Below, piece after piece: positions 50,401 through 51,948 of a stretch of DNA of 64,000 nucleotides (the first letter of the stretch is position 1; every line of letters begins with the position of its first letter). The notes beneath the pieces were generated by a model. It had not been told where the DNA came from and made no database searches. It was given only the letters and a program-made list of their open reading frames with translations. Location: positions 6,386,001 to 6,450,000 of the forward strand of contig NC_062253.1 of the NCBI RefSeq assembly GCF_905475465.1, in the 5' to 3' direction. This DNA comes from Pieris napi. Lineage: Eukaryota; Arthropoda; Insecta; Lepidoptera; Pieridae. Position numbers and translations under genes: made by a program.

Positions 50401-51948
50401 TCTAAGCAGAAAACATATGTTAAGTCTCCTATCTCTATCATTCTCATTCAAGAAAGTGAGTTAAATGTATATAATTAAATAAATTGATTTTAGCAGCACA
50501 GTTTCTAAGGCGAGCTCACGGTCGCGACCTATGCAAAAGGCCAACGTGCTGGCTTGTTTACATCGAAAACCTGTAAGCTTTCGTATAAAAGCATATATTT
50601 TAAACAAAGACACTCACACGTTCGCTCGAATAACGCCATTTTAGGATATTTGTTTGTTAGCTGCCGAGTTTATTAGAATATAATGCTTACATTATGTATA
50701 ATCATGCAAATATATGCGAATTCCAGATATAGGCAAAATTTAATTCGGGTCGACGCGAATGGAATTTTAGATATCAAGTGTGAAGTGAACCATCGCGTCA
50801 TGATCGTAGAACAATGTCGGATTTGAAAAAAGTCCAAAATCCACTTTTTATCATATTTGGATACTACAATATTACGGCTACATTAAAAAAAATCCATTTG
50901 TTTTAAATTTCAAATTAATCAGTCGGTAAAGTGACGCATTTGATAGAAGAATGTGATTTTTCTAGAAAACTGTGTAATTTAATGTTATTATTTTTATTTT
51001 GTAACAAAACAAACCCTTTTGTTTGCTTGTATGCCAAATTTCATAATAACAGAATATGAATTAAAATAGTTATGACAAAAACTGACATGATTATATTATT
51101 TTGAAATCGCTGCCCTGTAAAGTTTACTATTTGTCAGATCCGTCACTATTCTACGACTATGACGATCTGTTCGTATATATTGCAAGTACGTTCTATATCA
51201 ATGAAAAGATTGAGGAGGAGATTCGCGAACGTTGCCTGGCAACCCGACAGATTTTCCGACACAGCTATCGATCGGGCCCGGGTGCGAGATACCTCATCCC
51301 ATTACAACTTTCTCACAACCTTCGCAATGTGTTTTCTTTGAATCAAAAGGTTATATACTTGTACAGTCTTATTCTTGGCTTCAATGTTTCAAATCTGTCT
51401 CCGATAGTCTGTAAAACCTTCATCTGTTTTAATCCTTTTCGCGGTAAAGTTGATCAAATGGTTTATCTCATTAAGAATATCAAATCAAAATTTAAAATCA
51501 TATACGTAACACAATGTATACTTATGAACGTCAAAAAGAAATATACATTAAATCCTTCTAATTTTACATTTACTGCCAGTTCTCAAATCAAGGGCGTAGA
51601 ACGGAAGAGAAGAACTGGCAATAAACTCTCCGCCACTATATTGATAGCCAAGGTTTTTACACGTGTTACATTATGTCAGCTCCATATTTAATTTAATTAA
51701 TAATTGGACGTATATGATGTAATGTTTAAATTGTTAGATGTTAATTGGCGTTGTTCATTCCCGTTTCTTAAACTATACCTGATTACTCTATGGAACGAAT
51801 CGAATCAGGTAATGCATAATCATTATTCATAAACGTATCCAAATAAGGTAGCTATTATTATACATACCATTTATTATATATACCAAACATTGTACTTACC
51901 AAGCGCGAGCAGCCCGACGAGGACCGTAAATACGGTTAGAAGAGACAT
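5296..51948 (-). CDS. Dscam1: Dscam1, hypervariable Ig-superfamily receptor (partial; 3' end outside window)
   Basis: A homophilic cell-surface receptor used in arthropods for neuronal self-recognition and, as a secreted or haemocyte form, in immunity. The visible order is signal peptide, Ig1 to Ig9, FNIII-1, FNIII-2 and most of FNIII-3. The family normally continues with FNIII-4, Ig10, FNIII-5 and 6, a transmembrane segment and a cytoplasmic tail, which would lie left of position 1. Exons were placed by AG acceptors, GT/GC donors, phase continuity and Ig landmarks (paired Cys, core Trp, DxGxYxC). Three tandem arrays replace constant sequence at Ig2, Ig3 and Ig7. Each transcript should use one exon from each array. 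The FNIII-3 exon reads YDEKTKDTKITASS, which I recognise as arthropod Dscam1. Ig4 to Ig6 are split over five exons here, whereas fly Dscam1 has fewer introns there (from memory). Confidence 0.95.
5452..6601 (-). other. Dscam1: Introns around the FNIII-2/FNIII-3 exon
   Basis: 5452-5934 has no recognised feature despite a 125-codon open frame. 6177-6601 has a GCGACGTGTAAAxAAAA motif twice (near 6357 and 6484). Confidence 0.7.
5935..6176 (-). CDS. Dscam1: Dscam1 constant exon, FNIII-2 end and FNIII-3 start
   Basis: 242 nt. YTQYAIVVQVFNKMGSGPVS closes FNIII-2; PPQDVLCTTLTAQTIRVSWV opens FNIII-3. Donor GTAAGT. Confidence 0.93.
6602..6712 (-). CDS. Dscam1: Dscam1 constant exon, FNIII-2 middle
   Basis: 111 nt. 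GYYVGYKLASSNKSFVFETV, then HHLDILNL. Donor CAA followed by GTAAGT. Confidence 0.92.
6988..7239 (-). CDS. Dscam1: Dscam1 constant exon, FNIII-1 end and FNIII-2 start
   Basis: 252 nt. GVFSLRPATAYHIRIVAENE closes FNIII-1; MPQDVKVDAADKHTLRVTW opens FNIII-2. Donor GTGAGT. Its acceptor is preceded by the A-rich tail of a SINE rather than a pyrimidine tract. Confidence 0.93.
7252..7457 (-). mobile_element. SINE family A, copy 2 (5'-truncated)
   Basis: Same body as the 3.5-kb copy, reverse orientation. It stops inside the B box (plus strand ...GGGGATCGA), so the A box is missing. Its A-rich tail abuts the acceptor of the 6988-7239 Dscam1 exon. Confidence 0.85.
7794..8072 (+). mobile_element. SINE family B, copy 1
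   Basis: tRNA-like head (TGGCCTGGTGGCTTC, GGTTCGATCCCC), a body with AACATCGCAAGCAAACCAG and a tail ending AAAAAGGTAGTAGCGCCAC. Confidence 0.82.
8098..8580. repeat. TTACGCGCCAT repeat cluster with 18-bp inverted repeat
   Basis: GTTACGCGCCAT recurs near 8132, 8183 and 8267, two copies followed by an AACTTCTTTAT block. 8140-8157 is the exact reverse complement of 8563-8580. Probably a degraded non-autonomous transposon; ends unknown. Confidence 0.6.
8653..8809 (-). CDS. Dscam1: Dscam1 constant exon, FNIII-1 first half
   Basis: 157 nt. EVPEAPYGLKVLDKSGRTVQ, LSWAAPYDGNSPIKKFLIEY: typical FNIII B and C strands with Trp. Donor GTAACA. Confidence 0.93.
9451..9572 (-). repeat. Dispersed repeat C, copy 1 (reverse)
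   Basis: Contains GGCCGGCAACGCACTCGCGA and CTCCTGCCCGTTTGC, shared in reverse with 22970 and 38810. Adjoins a Dscam1 donor. Confidence 0.75.
9588..9795 (-). CDS. Dscam1: Dscam1 constant exon, Ig9 second half
   Basis: 208 nt. PIGIIWNMNNKRLEPK opens with the core Trp; DSALFTCVATNAFG closes. Donor GTTTGT. A dispersed repeat begins within about 20 nt of this donor. Confidence 0.93.
9796..10977 (-). other. Dscam1: Intron between the two Ig9 exons
   Basis: Contains the long-TIR MITE; the rest is unremarkable. Confidence 0.8.
10599..10939. mobile_element. MITE with long imperfect TIRs
   Basis: Both ends share AAGAGCCCAGG...CTGCCAGACC and TCGTCATTTTATAAAAGCTG in inverted orientation (about 60-75 bp). 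It ends 39 nt from a Dscam1 donor (10978). Confidence 0.75.
10978..11066 (-). CDS. Dscam1: Dscam1 constant exon, Ig9 first half
   Basis: 89 nt. APPQFEIKMRNQTARRSEPA, VLQCQAKGEK. Donor GTAATG lacks G at +5. Confidence 0.92.
11708..11881 (-). CDS. Dscam1: Dscam1 constant exon, Ig8 second half
   Basis: 174 nt. GDTPGDYKDLKPNNPNVKVE, then GYYLCEAVNGIGSGLSAV. Donor GTACGT. Confidence 0.93.
11942..12195 (-). mobile_element. SINE family A, copy 3
   Basis: Complete, with both tRNA-type promoter boxes; lies in the Dscam1 intron between the two Ig8 exons, in the sense direction of the gene. Confidence 0.88.
12513..12632 (-). CDS. Dscam1: Dscam1 constant exon 10, Ig8 first half
   Basis: 120 nt. VPPRWILEPTDKAFAQGSDA, then VECKADGFPKPQVTW. 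The TT start completes GTT (Val) after any exon preceding it in phase 1. Donor GTAAAT. Confidence 0.93.
12633..13773 (-). other. Dscam1: Intron between exon 9.20 and exon 10
   Basis: Expected place of an exon 9 docking site. A GTTCCTAGGAAC palindrome (13546-13557) and a purine run (plus strand 13486-13519) are the only non-AT features. No purine-rich RNA partner was found by eye. Confidence 0.7.
13774..14058 (-). CDS. Dscam1: Dscam1 exon 9.20 (last)
   Basis: 285 nt. PRIVPFSFESPLYAGKATQ, LTCLITEGD, YTCVVRNPAG. Donor GTACAT. It lies 1.1 kb before constant exon 10. Confidence 0.9.
14247..14540 (-). CDS. Dscam1: Dscam1 exon 9.19 (GC donor)
   Basis: 294 nt. PLIVPFTFGDIPSNPGDAV, VNCVATKGD, YTCIVQNAAG. 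To end in the same phase as its sisters (VVNG) it must use ATG followed by GCACGT, a poor GC donor; the nearest GT lies 4 nt further on and would shift the frame. Confidence 0.85.
14649..14936 (-). CDS. Dscam1: Dscam1 exon 9.18
   Basis: 288 nt. PKIAPFSFGPEPAFLGDYF, LQCIITHGD, YNCTATNAGG. Donor GTGCGA. Confidence 0.9.
14996..15283 (-). CDS. Dscam1: Dscam1 exon 9.17
   Basis: 288 nt. PNIIPFSFGDKPANVGEYL, AACTVNFGD, YTCVGENRAG. Donor GTTAGT. Confidence 0.9.
15403..15690 (-). CDS. Dscam1: Dscam1 exon 9.16
   Basis: 288 nt. PVVQPFSFGEVALNSGQVV, AACSVIEGD, YTCVAENEAG. 46 nt downstream of 9.15. Donor GTGCAT. Confidence 0.9.
15737..16021 (-). CDS. Dscam1: Dscam1 exon 9.15
   Basis: 285 nt. PHIKPFELDEAVFAGESVH, LDCHVPKGD, YTCTASNKAG. 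Donor GTATTC. Confidence 0.9.
16091..16375 (-). CDS. Dscam1: Dscam1 exon 9.14
   Basis: 285 nt. PHIMPFEVEESVYFGESVQ, MTCHASKGD, YTCIAKNRAG. Donor GTATTT; acceptor TTAG. Confidence 0.9.
16500..16790 (-). CDS. Dscam1: Dscam1 exon 9.13
   Basis: 291 nt. PYIIPFEVEESIFAGESVH, ITCHVSKGD, YTCTASNRAG. Donor GTACAC. Confidence 0.9.
16902..17183 (-). CDS. Dscam1: Dscam1 exon 9.12
   Basis: 282 nt, the shortest exon 9. PNILPFDVDQALFSGESVQ, MMCHISKGD, YSCIAKNRAG. Donor GTACTT. Confidence 0.9.
17366..17653 (-). CDS. Dscam1: Dscam1 exon 9.11
   Basis: 288 nt. PYIVPFEADESVFAGESVQ, LNCHVSKGD, YTCVATNSAG. Donor GTCAGT, one of few strong donors in this array. Confidence 0.9.
17733..18017 (-). CDS. Dscam1: Dscam1 exon 9.10
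   Basis: 285 nt. PHIVPFEAEEPVFAGESVQ, LNCHVSKGD, YSCHAANHAG. First of the xVFAGESVQ block (9.10-9.15). Donor GTATCT. Confidence 0.9.
18086..18370 (-). CDS. Dscam1: Dscam1 exon 9.9
   Basis: 285 nt. PIISPFEFDEAVFYGESIQ, VMCQTTKGD, YTCTASNIVA. Donor GTACAA. Confidence 0.9.
18482..18766 (-). CDS. Dscam1: Dscam1 exon 9.8
   Basis: 285 nt. PIITPFDFDESVFSGEGVQ, VTCHVPKGD, YTCTASNTVA. Pair with 9.9 by position and sequence. Donor GTATAC. Confidence 0.9.
18910..19197 (-). CDS. Dscam1: Dscam1 exon 9.7
   Basis: 288 nt. PQIIPFEFGEDTVNAQEMV, VTCTVSKGD, YTCVVRNQAG. Donor GTATCA. Confidence 0.9.
19261..19548 (-). CDS. Dscam1: Dscam1 exon 9.6
   Basis: 288 nt. PQVMPFDFGSDPANDQEMV, VICTVTKGD, YTCFVKNQAG. 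Close pair with 9.7 (QEMV, WYFNG). Donor GTACTT. Confidence 0.9.
19723..20010 (-). CDS. Dscam1: Dscam1 exon 9.5
   Basis: 288 nt. PQVTPFDFGEEILNAGDTV, LTCTVGKGD, YTCIAENEAG. Donor GTATCT. Confidence 0.9.
20158..20445 (-). CDS. Dscam1: Dscam1 exon 9.4
   Basis: 288 nt. PQIHPFTFGDEPANAGDTV, IQCMVTKGD, YTCFASNQAG. Donor GTAAAT. Confidence 0.9.
20503..20796 (-). CDS. Dscam1: Dscam1 exon 9.3
   Basis: 294 nt. PQILPFEFGDEPANAGDTA, VQCVMNKGD, YACHVENLAG. Donor GTCTAT. Only 50 nt separate 9.2 from 9.3, the tightest spacing in the exon 9 array. Confidence 0.9.
20847..21140 (-). CDS. Dscam1: Dscam1 exon 9.2
   Basis: 294 nt. PQITPFEFGEEVLNEGETA, VSCVMSKGD, YTCEIRNEAG. Donor GTTCGC. Confidence 0.9.
21223..21516 (-). 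CDS. Dscam1: Dscam1 exon 9.1 (Ig7 variant)
   Basis: 294 nt, a whole Ig domain. PQILPFEFGDEPANAGDMA, Cys pair in ISCAVSKGD and YYCVATNPAG. Donor GTACAC. Sister of 9.2 and 9.3 (RHN/SHN insertion before LGI). Confidence 0.9.
22414..22568 (-). CDS. Dscam1: Dscam1 constant exon, Ig6 second half
   Basis: 155 nt. VLPINRKQKVFPNGTLVIEN, then ATYTCVAKNSQGYSARGQL. Ends with G before the exon 9 array. Donor GTACGT. It lies 897 nt from the first exon 9 variant. Confidence 0.93.
22970..23112 (+). repeat. Dispersed repeat C, copy 2
   Basis: GGCAAACGGGCAAGAGGTTC, AGTGATACCACCGCCCATAG, GAGTGCGTTGCCGGC, then the AAGGACCCTAAGTC end. About 50 nt from the donor of the Ig5/Ig6 exon. Confidence 0.78.
23165..23322 (-). 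CDS. Dscam1: Dscam1 constant exon, end of Ig5 and first half of Ig6
   Basis: 158 nt. VGSASHSSRVNVYGLPYVRP closes Ig5; DTLIAHCPVAGYPIDSIVWE opens Ig6. Donor GTAAGT. Confidence 0.93.
23458..23698 (+). mobile_element. SINE family B, copy 2
   Basis: Matches the 7.8-kb copy with internal deletions; B box AGATTCGATTCCCGG; ends AAAAAGGTTGTAGCGCCAC then T-rich. Confidence 0.8.
24015..24271 (-). CDS. Dscam1: Dscam1 constant exon, Ig5
   Basis: 257 nt. FEPPQIRHSFSEQTLRSGPS, LKCVASGNPTPDIAW, GLYSCIASSK: nearly complete Ig5, with the G strand in the next exon. Donor GTTAGT. Confidence 0.93.
24982..25085 (-). CDS. Dscam1: Dscam1 constant exon, Ig4 second half
   Basis: 104 nt. RIESVKKEDKGMYQCFIRND supplies the second Ig4 cysteine; ends in a split codon before Ig5. 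Donor GTACGT. Confidence 0.92.
25468..25776 (+). mobile_element. Helitron-type element, family 1 copy 1
   Basis: Starts TC after A, ends CTAG before T, with GGGTCAGCTAG at the 3' end. No coding capacity. Confidence 0.75.
25819..26002 (-). CDS. Dscam1: Dscam1 constant exon, Ig4 first half
   Basis: 184 nt. GESVETVLTVTAPL links Ig3 to Ig4; VFTCRYEGNPIKTITWLKDG holds the first Ig4 Cys and core Trp. Donor GTATGA. Confidence 0.92.
26058..26349 (-). mobile_element. SINE family B, copy 3 with target-site duplication
   Basis: Reverse copy flanked by a perfect 14-bp direct repeat ACTACACCTAATAA at 26044-26057 and 26350-26363, fixing both ends. Confidence 0.92.
26489..26743. mobile_element. MITE with 36-bp perfect TIRs
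   Basis: 26489-26524 and 26708-26743 are exact inverted repeats (CGTAAAATTGTAAAAACCGT...). A CCGATAACCGATAACCGAT microrepeat sits just inside the right arm. Confidence 0.85.
26889..27037 (-). CDS. Dscam1: Dscam1 constant exon 7, Ig3 second half
   Basis: 149 nt. Opens with the Ig3 core Trp directly after the variable junction residue (R, K or G, then WYKFIEGS). DSGKYLCVVNNSVG supplies the second Ig3 cysteine. Donor GTGAGT. Confidence 0.93.
27038..27554 (-). other. Dscam1: Intron between exon 6.26 and exon 7
   Basis: GC-richer patch at 27418-27440 (GCGCGGCCGGCCGCGG). A donor-like CTGGTAAGTCAC lies at 27367-27374 on the minus strand, but no Ig-like frame precedes it. Confidence 0.75.
27555..27675 (-). 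CDS. Dscam1: Dscam1 exon 6.26 (last)
   Basis: 121 nt. EPTGRTRPKVTGDGLNRQV ... LALLCEVQAYPAPLTR. Markedly GC-rich compared with its neighbours, as is the sequence down to about 27420. Donor GTACGA. Confidence 0.86.
27712..27844 (-). CDS. Dscam1: Dscam1 exon 6.25
   Basis: 133 nt. EPTNKIAPRKDSAQNFEGW ... AYLKCQVAAYPAPLFR. Donor GTGAGT; 36 nt to 6.26. Confidence 0.87.
27959..28091 (-). CDS. Dscam1: Dscam1 exon 6.24
   Basis: 133 nt, three codons longer than most. EPTNKIAPRSDKSRKFEGG ... VYLTCEVAGYPPPIFR. Sister of 6.25. Donor GTGAGT. Confidence 0.87.
28131..28251 (-). CDS. Dscam1: Dscam1 exon 6.23
   Basis: 121 nt. EPIASAIPSITSTTKAAVH ... IALLCPAQGYPVPVSR. Donor GTGCGT. Confidence 0.87.
28320..28443 (-). 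CDS. Dscam1: Dscam1 exon 6.22 (GC donor)
   Basis: 124 nt. EPVGSKAPSFSTDSLSSTF ... FALLCQAQAYPVPIFR. Donor CAG followed by GCAAGT; last of four consecutive GC-donor variants. Confidence 0.87.
28495..28618 (-). CDS. Dscam1: Dscam1 exon 6.21 (GC donor)
   Basis: 124 nt. EPVGAKSPTFSSESMGSIF ... FGLLCQAQSYPAPVFR. Donor CAG followed by GCAAGT. Confidence 0.87.
28669..28792 (-). CDS. Dscam1: Dscam1 exon 6.20 (GC donor)
   Basis: 124 nt. EPVGSKAPSFSTESALSSL ... FALLCQAQAFPVPIFR. Donor CAG followed by GCAAGT; 50 nt to 6.21. Confidence 0.87.
28912..29035 (-). CDS. Dscam1: Dscam1 exon 6.19 (GC donor)
   Basis: 124 nt. EPVGSKPPTFANDITLSAV ... FTMMCQAQAFPVPIFR. Donor CAG followed by GCAAGT, the high-match GC form. 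Confidence 0.87.
29071..29194 (-). CDS. Dscam1: Dscam1 exon 6.18
   Basis: 124 nt. EPVGAKAPSFSSDSKGSIF ... FALLCQAQAFPTPIFR. Donor GTAAGT; 35 nt to 6.19. Confidence 0.88.
29237..29360 (-). CDS. Dscam1: Dscam1 exon 6.17
   Basis: 124 nt. EPVSARAPAFPTSASSYNY ... GSMLCQAQGYPQPMFR, the most divergent of the central block. Donor GTAGGT. Confidence 0.88.
29392..29515 (-). CDS. Dscam1: Dscam1 exon 6.16
   Basis: 124 nt. EPIGSKAPSFSMEFKSTTL ... IVLLCQAQAHPSPIF. Ends TTCAA, so the exon 7 junction codon is AAA (Lys). Donor GTGAGT; 31 nt to 6.17. Confidence 0.87.
29547..29670 (-). CDS. Dscam1: Dscam1 exon 6.15
   Basis: 124 nt. EPIGFKSPTFSNDVQFSGI ... FALLCQAQAFPVPIFR. Donor GTGAGG; 31 nt to 6.16. Confidence 0.88.
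29698..29821 (-). CDS. Dscam1: Dscam1 exon 6.14
   Basis: 124 nt. EPIGSKSPSFSTDNKLSRY ... LNILCPAQGYPVPVFR. Donor GTGAAT; 27 nt to 6.15. Confidence 0.88.
29870..29996 (-). CDS. Dscam1: Dscam1 exon 6.13
   Basis: 127 nt, one codon longer than most. EPITTKPPVFSSDDKFAWF ... FALLCRAQGYPIPVFR. With a 21-nt spacer upstream, its branch point would have to lie inside exon 6.12. Donor GTACAT. Confidence 0.88.
30018..30141 (-). CDS. Dscam1: Dscam1 exon 6.12
   Basis: 124 nt. EPIGSKSPSFSSGSKLASF ... FAVLCPAQGFPVPLFR. Donor GTAAGG; only 21 nt separate it from exon 6.13. Confidence 0.88.
30256..30376 (-). CDS. Dscam1: Dscam1 exon 6.11
   Basis: 121 nt. EPINSAPPKLPTKTIEFLD ... ITLFCLAQAYPVPVFR (CLAQ in place of CPAQ/CQAQ). 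Donor GTAAGT. Confidence 0.88.
30406..30529 (-). CDS. Dscam1: Dscam1 exon 6.10
   Basis: 124 nt. EPVGRVPPKFPTLDNVRGF ... VTLLCPAQAFPVPLAR (LAR in place of xFR). Donor GTAATA; 29 nt to 6.11. Confidence 0.88.
30593..30713 (-). CDS. Dscam1: Dscam1 exon 6.9
   Basis: 121 nt, one codon shorter than most. EPMGSAAPKVATKVIDITD ... STLLCPAQAYPVPIFR. Donor GTAAAA. Confidence 0.88.
30750..30873 (-). CDS. Dscam1: Dscam1 exon 6.8
   Basis: 124 nt. EPVGRVSPKFTTTDKSRAF ... ITLLCPAQAFPAPTFR. Donor GTACAG; 36 nt to 6.9. Confidence 0.88.
30917..31040 (-). CDS. Dscam1: Dscam1 exon 6.7
   Basis: 124 nt. EPVGRVSPKFPSMDSSRSF ... LTMLCPAQAFPVPLFR. Donor GTAAAA. Confidence 0.88.
31075..31198 (-). CDS. Dscam1: Dscam1 exon 6.6
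   Basis: 124 nt. EPMGKVSPKFPSTETGRSF, an extra Cys (NTCVTLLC) beside the Ig cysteine, AQAFPTPLFR. Donor GTACAT; 34 nt to 6.7. Confidence 0.88.
31279..31402 (-). CDS. Dscam1: Dscam1 exon 6.5
   Basis: 124 nt. EPMGKVSPKFPSLEKSRLF ... SLLCPAQAYPAPMF. Ends TTTGG, so the junction codon with exon 7 is GGA (Gly) in place of the usual Arg. Donor GTAAGA. Confidence 0.86.
31529..31652 (-). CDS. Dscam1: Dscam1 exon 6.4
   Basis: 124 nt. EPVGRVPPKFASVVMGTMI ... ALQCPAQAFPVPVFR. Likely recent duplicate of 6.3. Donor GTAGTT; 126-nt spacer follows. Confidence 0.88.
31689..31812 (-). CDS. Dscam1: Dscam1 exon 6.3
   Basis: 124 nt. EPVGRVPPKFATVLTGTMF ... ALQCPAQAFPTPLFR. Close sister of 6.4 (shared GTM and VKK). 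Donor GTAATT; 36 nt to 6.4. Confidence 0.88.
31854..31977 (-). CDS. Dscam1: Dscam1 exon 6.2
   Basis: 124 nt. EPIGRVPPKFSSSQVGAWF ... SLQCPAQAFPVPVFR. Donor GTAATT; 41 nt to 6.3. Confidence 0.88.
32018..32141 (-). CDS. Dscam1: Dscam1 exon 6.1 (Ig3 N-half variant)
   Basis: 124 nt, first of 26. EPMGRVPPKFPSAQ ... LAVLCPAQAFPAPMYR. Donor GTAAGG; 40 nt to 6.2. Confidence 0.88.
32142..32709 (-). other. Dscam1: Intron between exon 5 and exon 6.1
   Basis: Very AT-rich apart from the docking-site candidate; no coding potential seen. Confidence 0.85.
32247..32290 (-). promoter_or_regulatory. Dscam1: Candidate exon 6 docking site
   Basis: A GC-rich block, GGGATAGGGTACCCTGCTGA in RNA, stands alone in an AT-rich intron between exon 5 and exon 6.1, the position of the single docking site known in insect Dscam1 exon 6 arrays. 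Assigned by position and composition only. Confidence 0.5.
32710..32859 (-). CDS. Dscam1: Dscam1 constant exon 5, Ig2 second half
   Basis: 150 nt. EGKYLVLPSGELHIRDVGPE, then YKSYQCRTKHRLTGETR with the second Ig2 cysteine. Starts with AG that completes a GAG codon after any exon 4 variant and ends with G, completed by AG or AA from any exon 6 variant. Donor GTAAGT. Confidence 0.93.
33027..33056 (-). promoter_or_regulatory. Dscam1: Candidate exon 4 docking site
   Basis: RNA TATAATAGGGAAACTG in the intron before exon 5. AAUAGGGAAA can pair with UUUCCCUA motifs found downstream of exons 4.1 and 4.7. Computation needed. Confidence 0.4.
33098..33277 (-). CDS. Dscam1: Dscam1 exon 4.15 (Ig2 N-half variant, last)
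   Basis: 180 nt. AYAVNLMEEYVLRGN, LKCHIPSFVSEY, VISWIISEGDEIDE. Donor GTACTT. It lies 238 nt upstream of constant exon 5. Confidence 0.87.
33382..33558 (-). CDS. Dscam1: Dscam1 exon 4.14 (Ig2 N-half variant)
   Basis: 177 nt. AYDVKFWEEYVLRGN, LKCQIPSYVSEY, VVSWIVSEDDNDQEV. Donor GTACTC. Confidence 0.87.
33678..33857 (-). CDS. Dscam1: Dscam1 exon 4.13 (Ig2 N-half variant)
   Basis: 180 nt. SYTVNLWEENVLRGN, LKCHIPSFVTEY, VTSWIISEGDNDELD. Donor GTAATG. Confidence 0.87.
33963..34142 (-). CDS. Dscam1: Dscam1 exon 4.12 (Ig2 N-half variant)
   Basis: 180 nt. AYTVNLMEENVLRGN, VKCHIPSFVSEY, VSSWLIFEGEIEEKE. Donor GTGTAA. Confidence 0.87.
34206..34385 (-). CDS. Dscam1: Dscam1 exon 4.11 (Ig2 N-half variant)
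   Basis: 180 nt. AYTVNILEESVLRGN, LKCHISTFVTEY (ISTF in place of IPSF), VSSWIISEGDIEEVE. Donor GTACCT. Confidence 0.87.
34515..34697 (-). CDS. Dscam1: Dscam1 exon 4.10 (Ig2 N-half variant)
   Basis: 183 nt, the longest exon 4. First member of the SQxYTVNL subfamily: VYTVNLVEENVLRGN, FKCLIPSFVTEY, VSSWIISEGDDE. Donor GTATTT. Confidence 0.87.
34804..34965 (-). CDS. Dscam1: Dscam1 exon 4.9 (Ig2 N-half variant)
   Basis: 162 nt. AVNQFYESQVYDIYVIRGN, FKCHLPSFVSDH, VVSWHDSEGGEFL. First residue Ala as in 4.7. Donor GTATAT. Confidence 0.87.
35092..35268 (-). CDS. Dscam1: Dscam1 exon 4.8 (Ig2 N-half variant)
   Basis: 177 nt. VHQNYEPRVTDEDVLRGN, VKCLIPSFVSDY, VIEWVTDDESLSAF, NDS near the end. Donor GTAATC. 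Intermediate between the two exon 4 subfamilies (VLRGN but Ig2 start like 4.1-4.7). Confidence 0.87.
35357..35527 (-). CDS. Dscam1: Dscam1 exon 4.7 (Ig2 N-half variant)
   Basis: 171 nt. Begins AVLQEYEARVNDEFVLRGN; the split first codon gives Ala in place of Val. LKCIVPSFVADF, VVSWSMDNETVTA with an N-glycosylation-type NET. Donor GTATTC. Confidence 0.87.
35585..35746 (-). CDS. Dscam1: Dscam1 exon 4.6 (Ig2 N-half variant)
   Basis: 162 nt. SQPYEAEADNEYVIRGN, IMKCEVPSFVSDF, VEMWMDSEGGTYF. Donor GTAAAA; only 57 nt to exon 4.7. Confidence 0.88.
35858..36028 (-). CDS. Dscam1: Dscam1 exon 4.5 (Ig2 N-half variant)
   Basis: 171 nt. SQYYVTEAENEYVIRGN, IVHCKIPSFVSDF (His before the Cys in place of Lys), VESWIIDEGQIL, NNT near the end. 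Donor GTACTT. Confidence 0.88.
36139..36300 (-). CDS. Dscam1: Dscam1 exon 4.4 (Ig2 N-half variant)
   Basis: 162 nt. VNQFYEAEILKEYVIRGN, LKCSIPSFVADF, VEDWIDEEGTVIS. Donor GTAACA. Confidence 0.88.
36400..36561 (-). CDS. Dscam1: Dscam1 exon 4.3 (Ig2 N-half variant)
   Basis: 162 nt. YFEAEVVSEYVIRGNTAV, LKCNIPSFVSDF, VEAWVDSDKNEYL. Donor GTAGGA, the only exon 4 donor with G at +5. Confidence 0.88.
36624..36794 (-). CDS. Dscam1: Dscam1 exon 4.2 (Ig2 N-half variant)
   Basis: 171 nt. Starts VQQQYESEVNNEYVIRGN, Cys in LKCSIPSFVADF, then VISWHDEQENSF and an N-glycosylation-type NGT near the end. Donor GTAAAA; 58 nt from 4.1. Confidence 0.88.
36853..37014 (-). CDS. Dscam1: Dscam1 exon 4.1 (Ig2 N-half variant)
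   Basis: 162 nt, first variant after the Ig1 exons. Core reads YVIMGNSIILKC then VLSWHTDEKEDF; the usual R of VxRGN is M. Donor GTTGTT is among the weakest in the array; acceptor CAG. Confidence 0.88.
38103..38245 (+). repeat. Dispersed repeat D (LINE-tail-like)
   Basis: GAGTTTATTGCCAGTTCTTCTC and a following TTCGTAAGTG...ATGAATAAAT. Relatives at 9263-9325, 11545-11645, 22722-22800 and, reversed, 51545-51640. Probably 3' ends of a LINE family. Confidence 0.55.
38810..38960 (+). repeat. Dispersed repeat C, copy 3
   Basis: GGCAAACGGGCAGGAGGCTC, AGTGATACCGCCGCCCATGG; the best preserved of the three. Confidence 0.78.
39908..40132 (+). mobile_element. Helitron-type element, family 2
   Basis: Different sequence (AATAAGTCGGGTTTTCCTTC ... 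GTTCGCCGAGTTTGCTAG) but the same TC...CTAG ends between A and T. Confidence 0.7.
40519..40657 (-). CDS. Dscam1: Dscam1 constant exon, Ig1 second half
   Basis: 139 nt. Contains VLPNGNLVFPPF and VYACLARNPVGTIHSRDV, the second Ig1 cysteine and G strand. It ends with a single G (phase 1), which every exon 4 variant completes. Donor GTAAGT. This is the splice donor that must choose one of the 15 exon 4 variants. Confidence 0.93.
41125..41309 (-). CDS. Dscam1: Dscam1 constant exon, Ig1 first half
   Basis: 185 nt. Reads GAVRCEDETIGPIFMKEPPN, then VVECAARGSPPPDVIWV with the first Ig1 cysteine and core Trp. Donor GTCAGT. It completes the codon split after the signal peptide and ends in phase 0 after LRQ. 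The intron before it is 10.6 kb. Confidence 0.93.
43036..43117. repeat. 41-bp tandem duplication
   Basis: 43036-43076 and 43077-43117 are identical except for the final bases of the second unit; contains GTTCTGGTACCACTGTATAC. Confidence 0.9.
44416..44679 (-). mobile_element. SINE family B, copy 4 with target-site duplication
   Basis: Reverse copy flanked by ATGAGTTGTA at 44406-44415 and 44680-44689. Confidence 0.88.
46682..46931. mobile_element. Harbinger-like MITE
   Basis: TIR GGGTCTGTTTCACAATGTA at both ends and a TTA duplication at 46679-46681 and 46932-46934, as expected for PIF/Harbinger elements. No transposase. Confidence 0.8.
47406..47676. mobile_element. GGGAGC MITE, copy 1
   Basis: TIR GGGAGCATTCAAGTATTACGT against its inverse at 47651-47676, with two C runs inside. 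Flanked by TAT. Confidence 0.8.
48124..48530 (-). pseudogene. LINE 3' fragment (non-LTR retrotransposon C-terminus)
   Basis: Frame reads CQKAMERSVLKIRKIHKIKS, then WQWEGHKARYTDNRW and RRGRPKKRWIEEIEAVAGNE, the conserved tail found after the reverse transcriptase in several insect LINE clades. A stop codon interrupts KL and EAFTREGVPIDG. The upstream polymerase is absent. Confidence 0.8.
49670..49937 (+). mobile_element. SINE family A, copy 4
   Basis: Complete; the A box carries a short duplication (TGGTCTAGACTAGTGG). Poly-A interrupted by TT. Antisense to Dscam1, first coding intron. Confidence 0.88.
51231..51243. promoter_or_regulatory. X-box-like palindrome (RFX site candidate)
   Basis: GTTGCCTGGCAAC is a perfect X-box-type palindrome in a GC-richer island (51195-51330) 0.7 kb inside the first coding intron of Dscam1. 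RFX factors bind such sites; use here is unproven. Confidence 0.4.
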
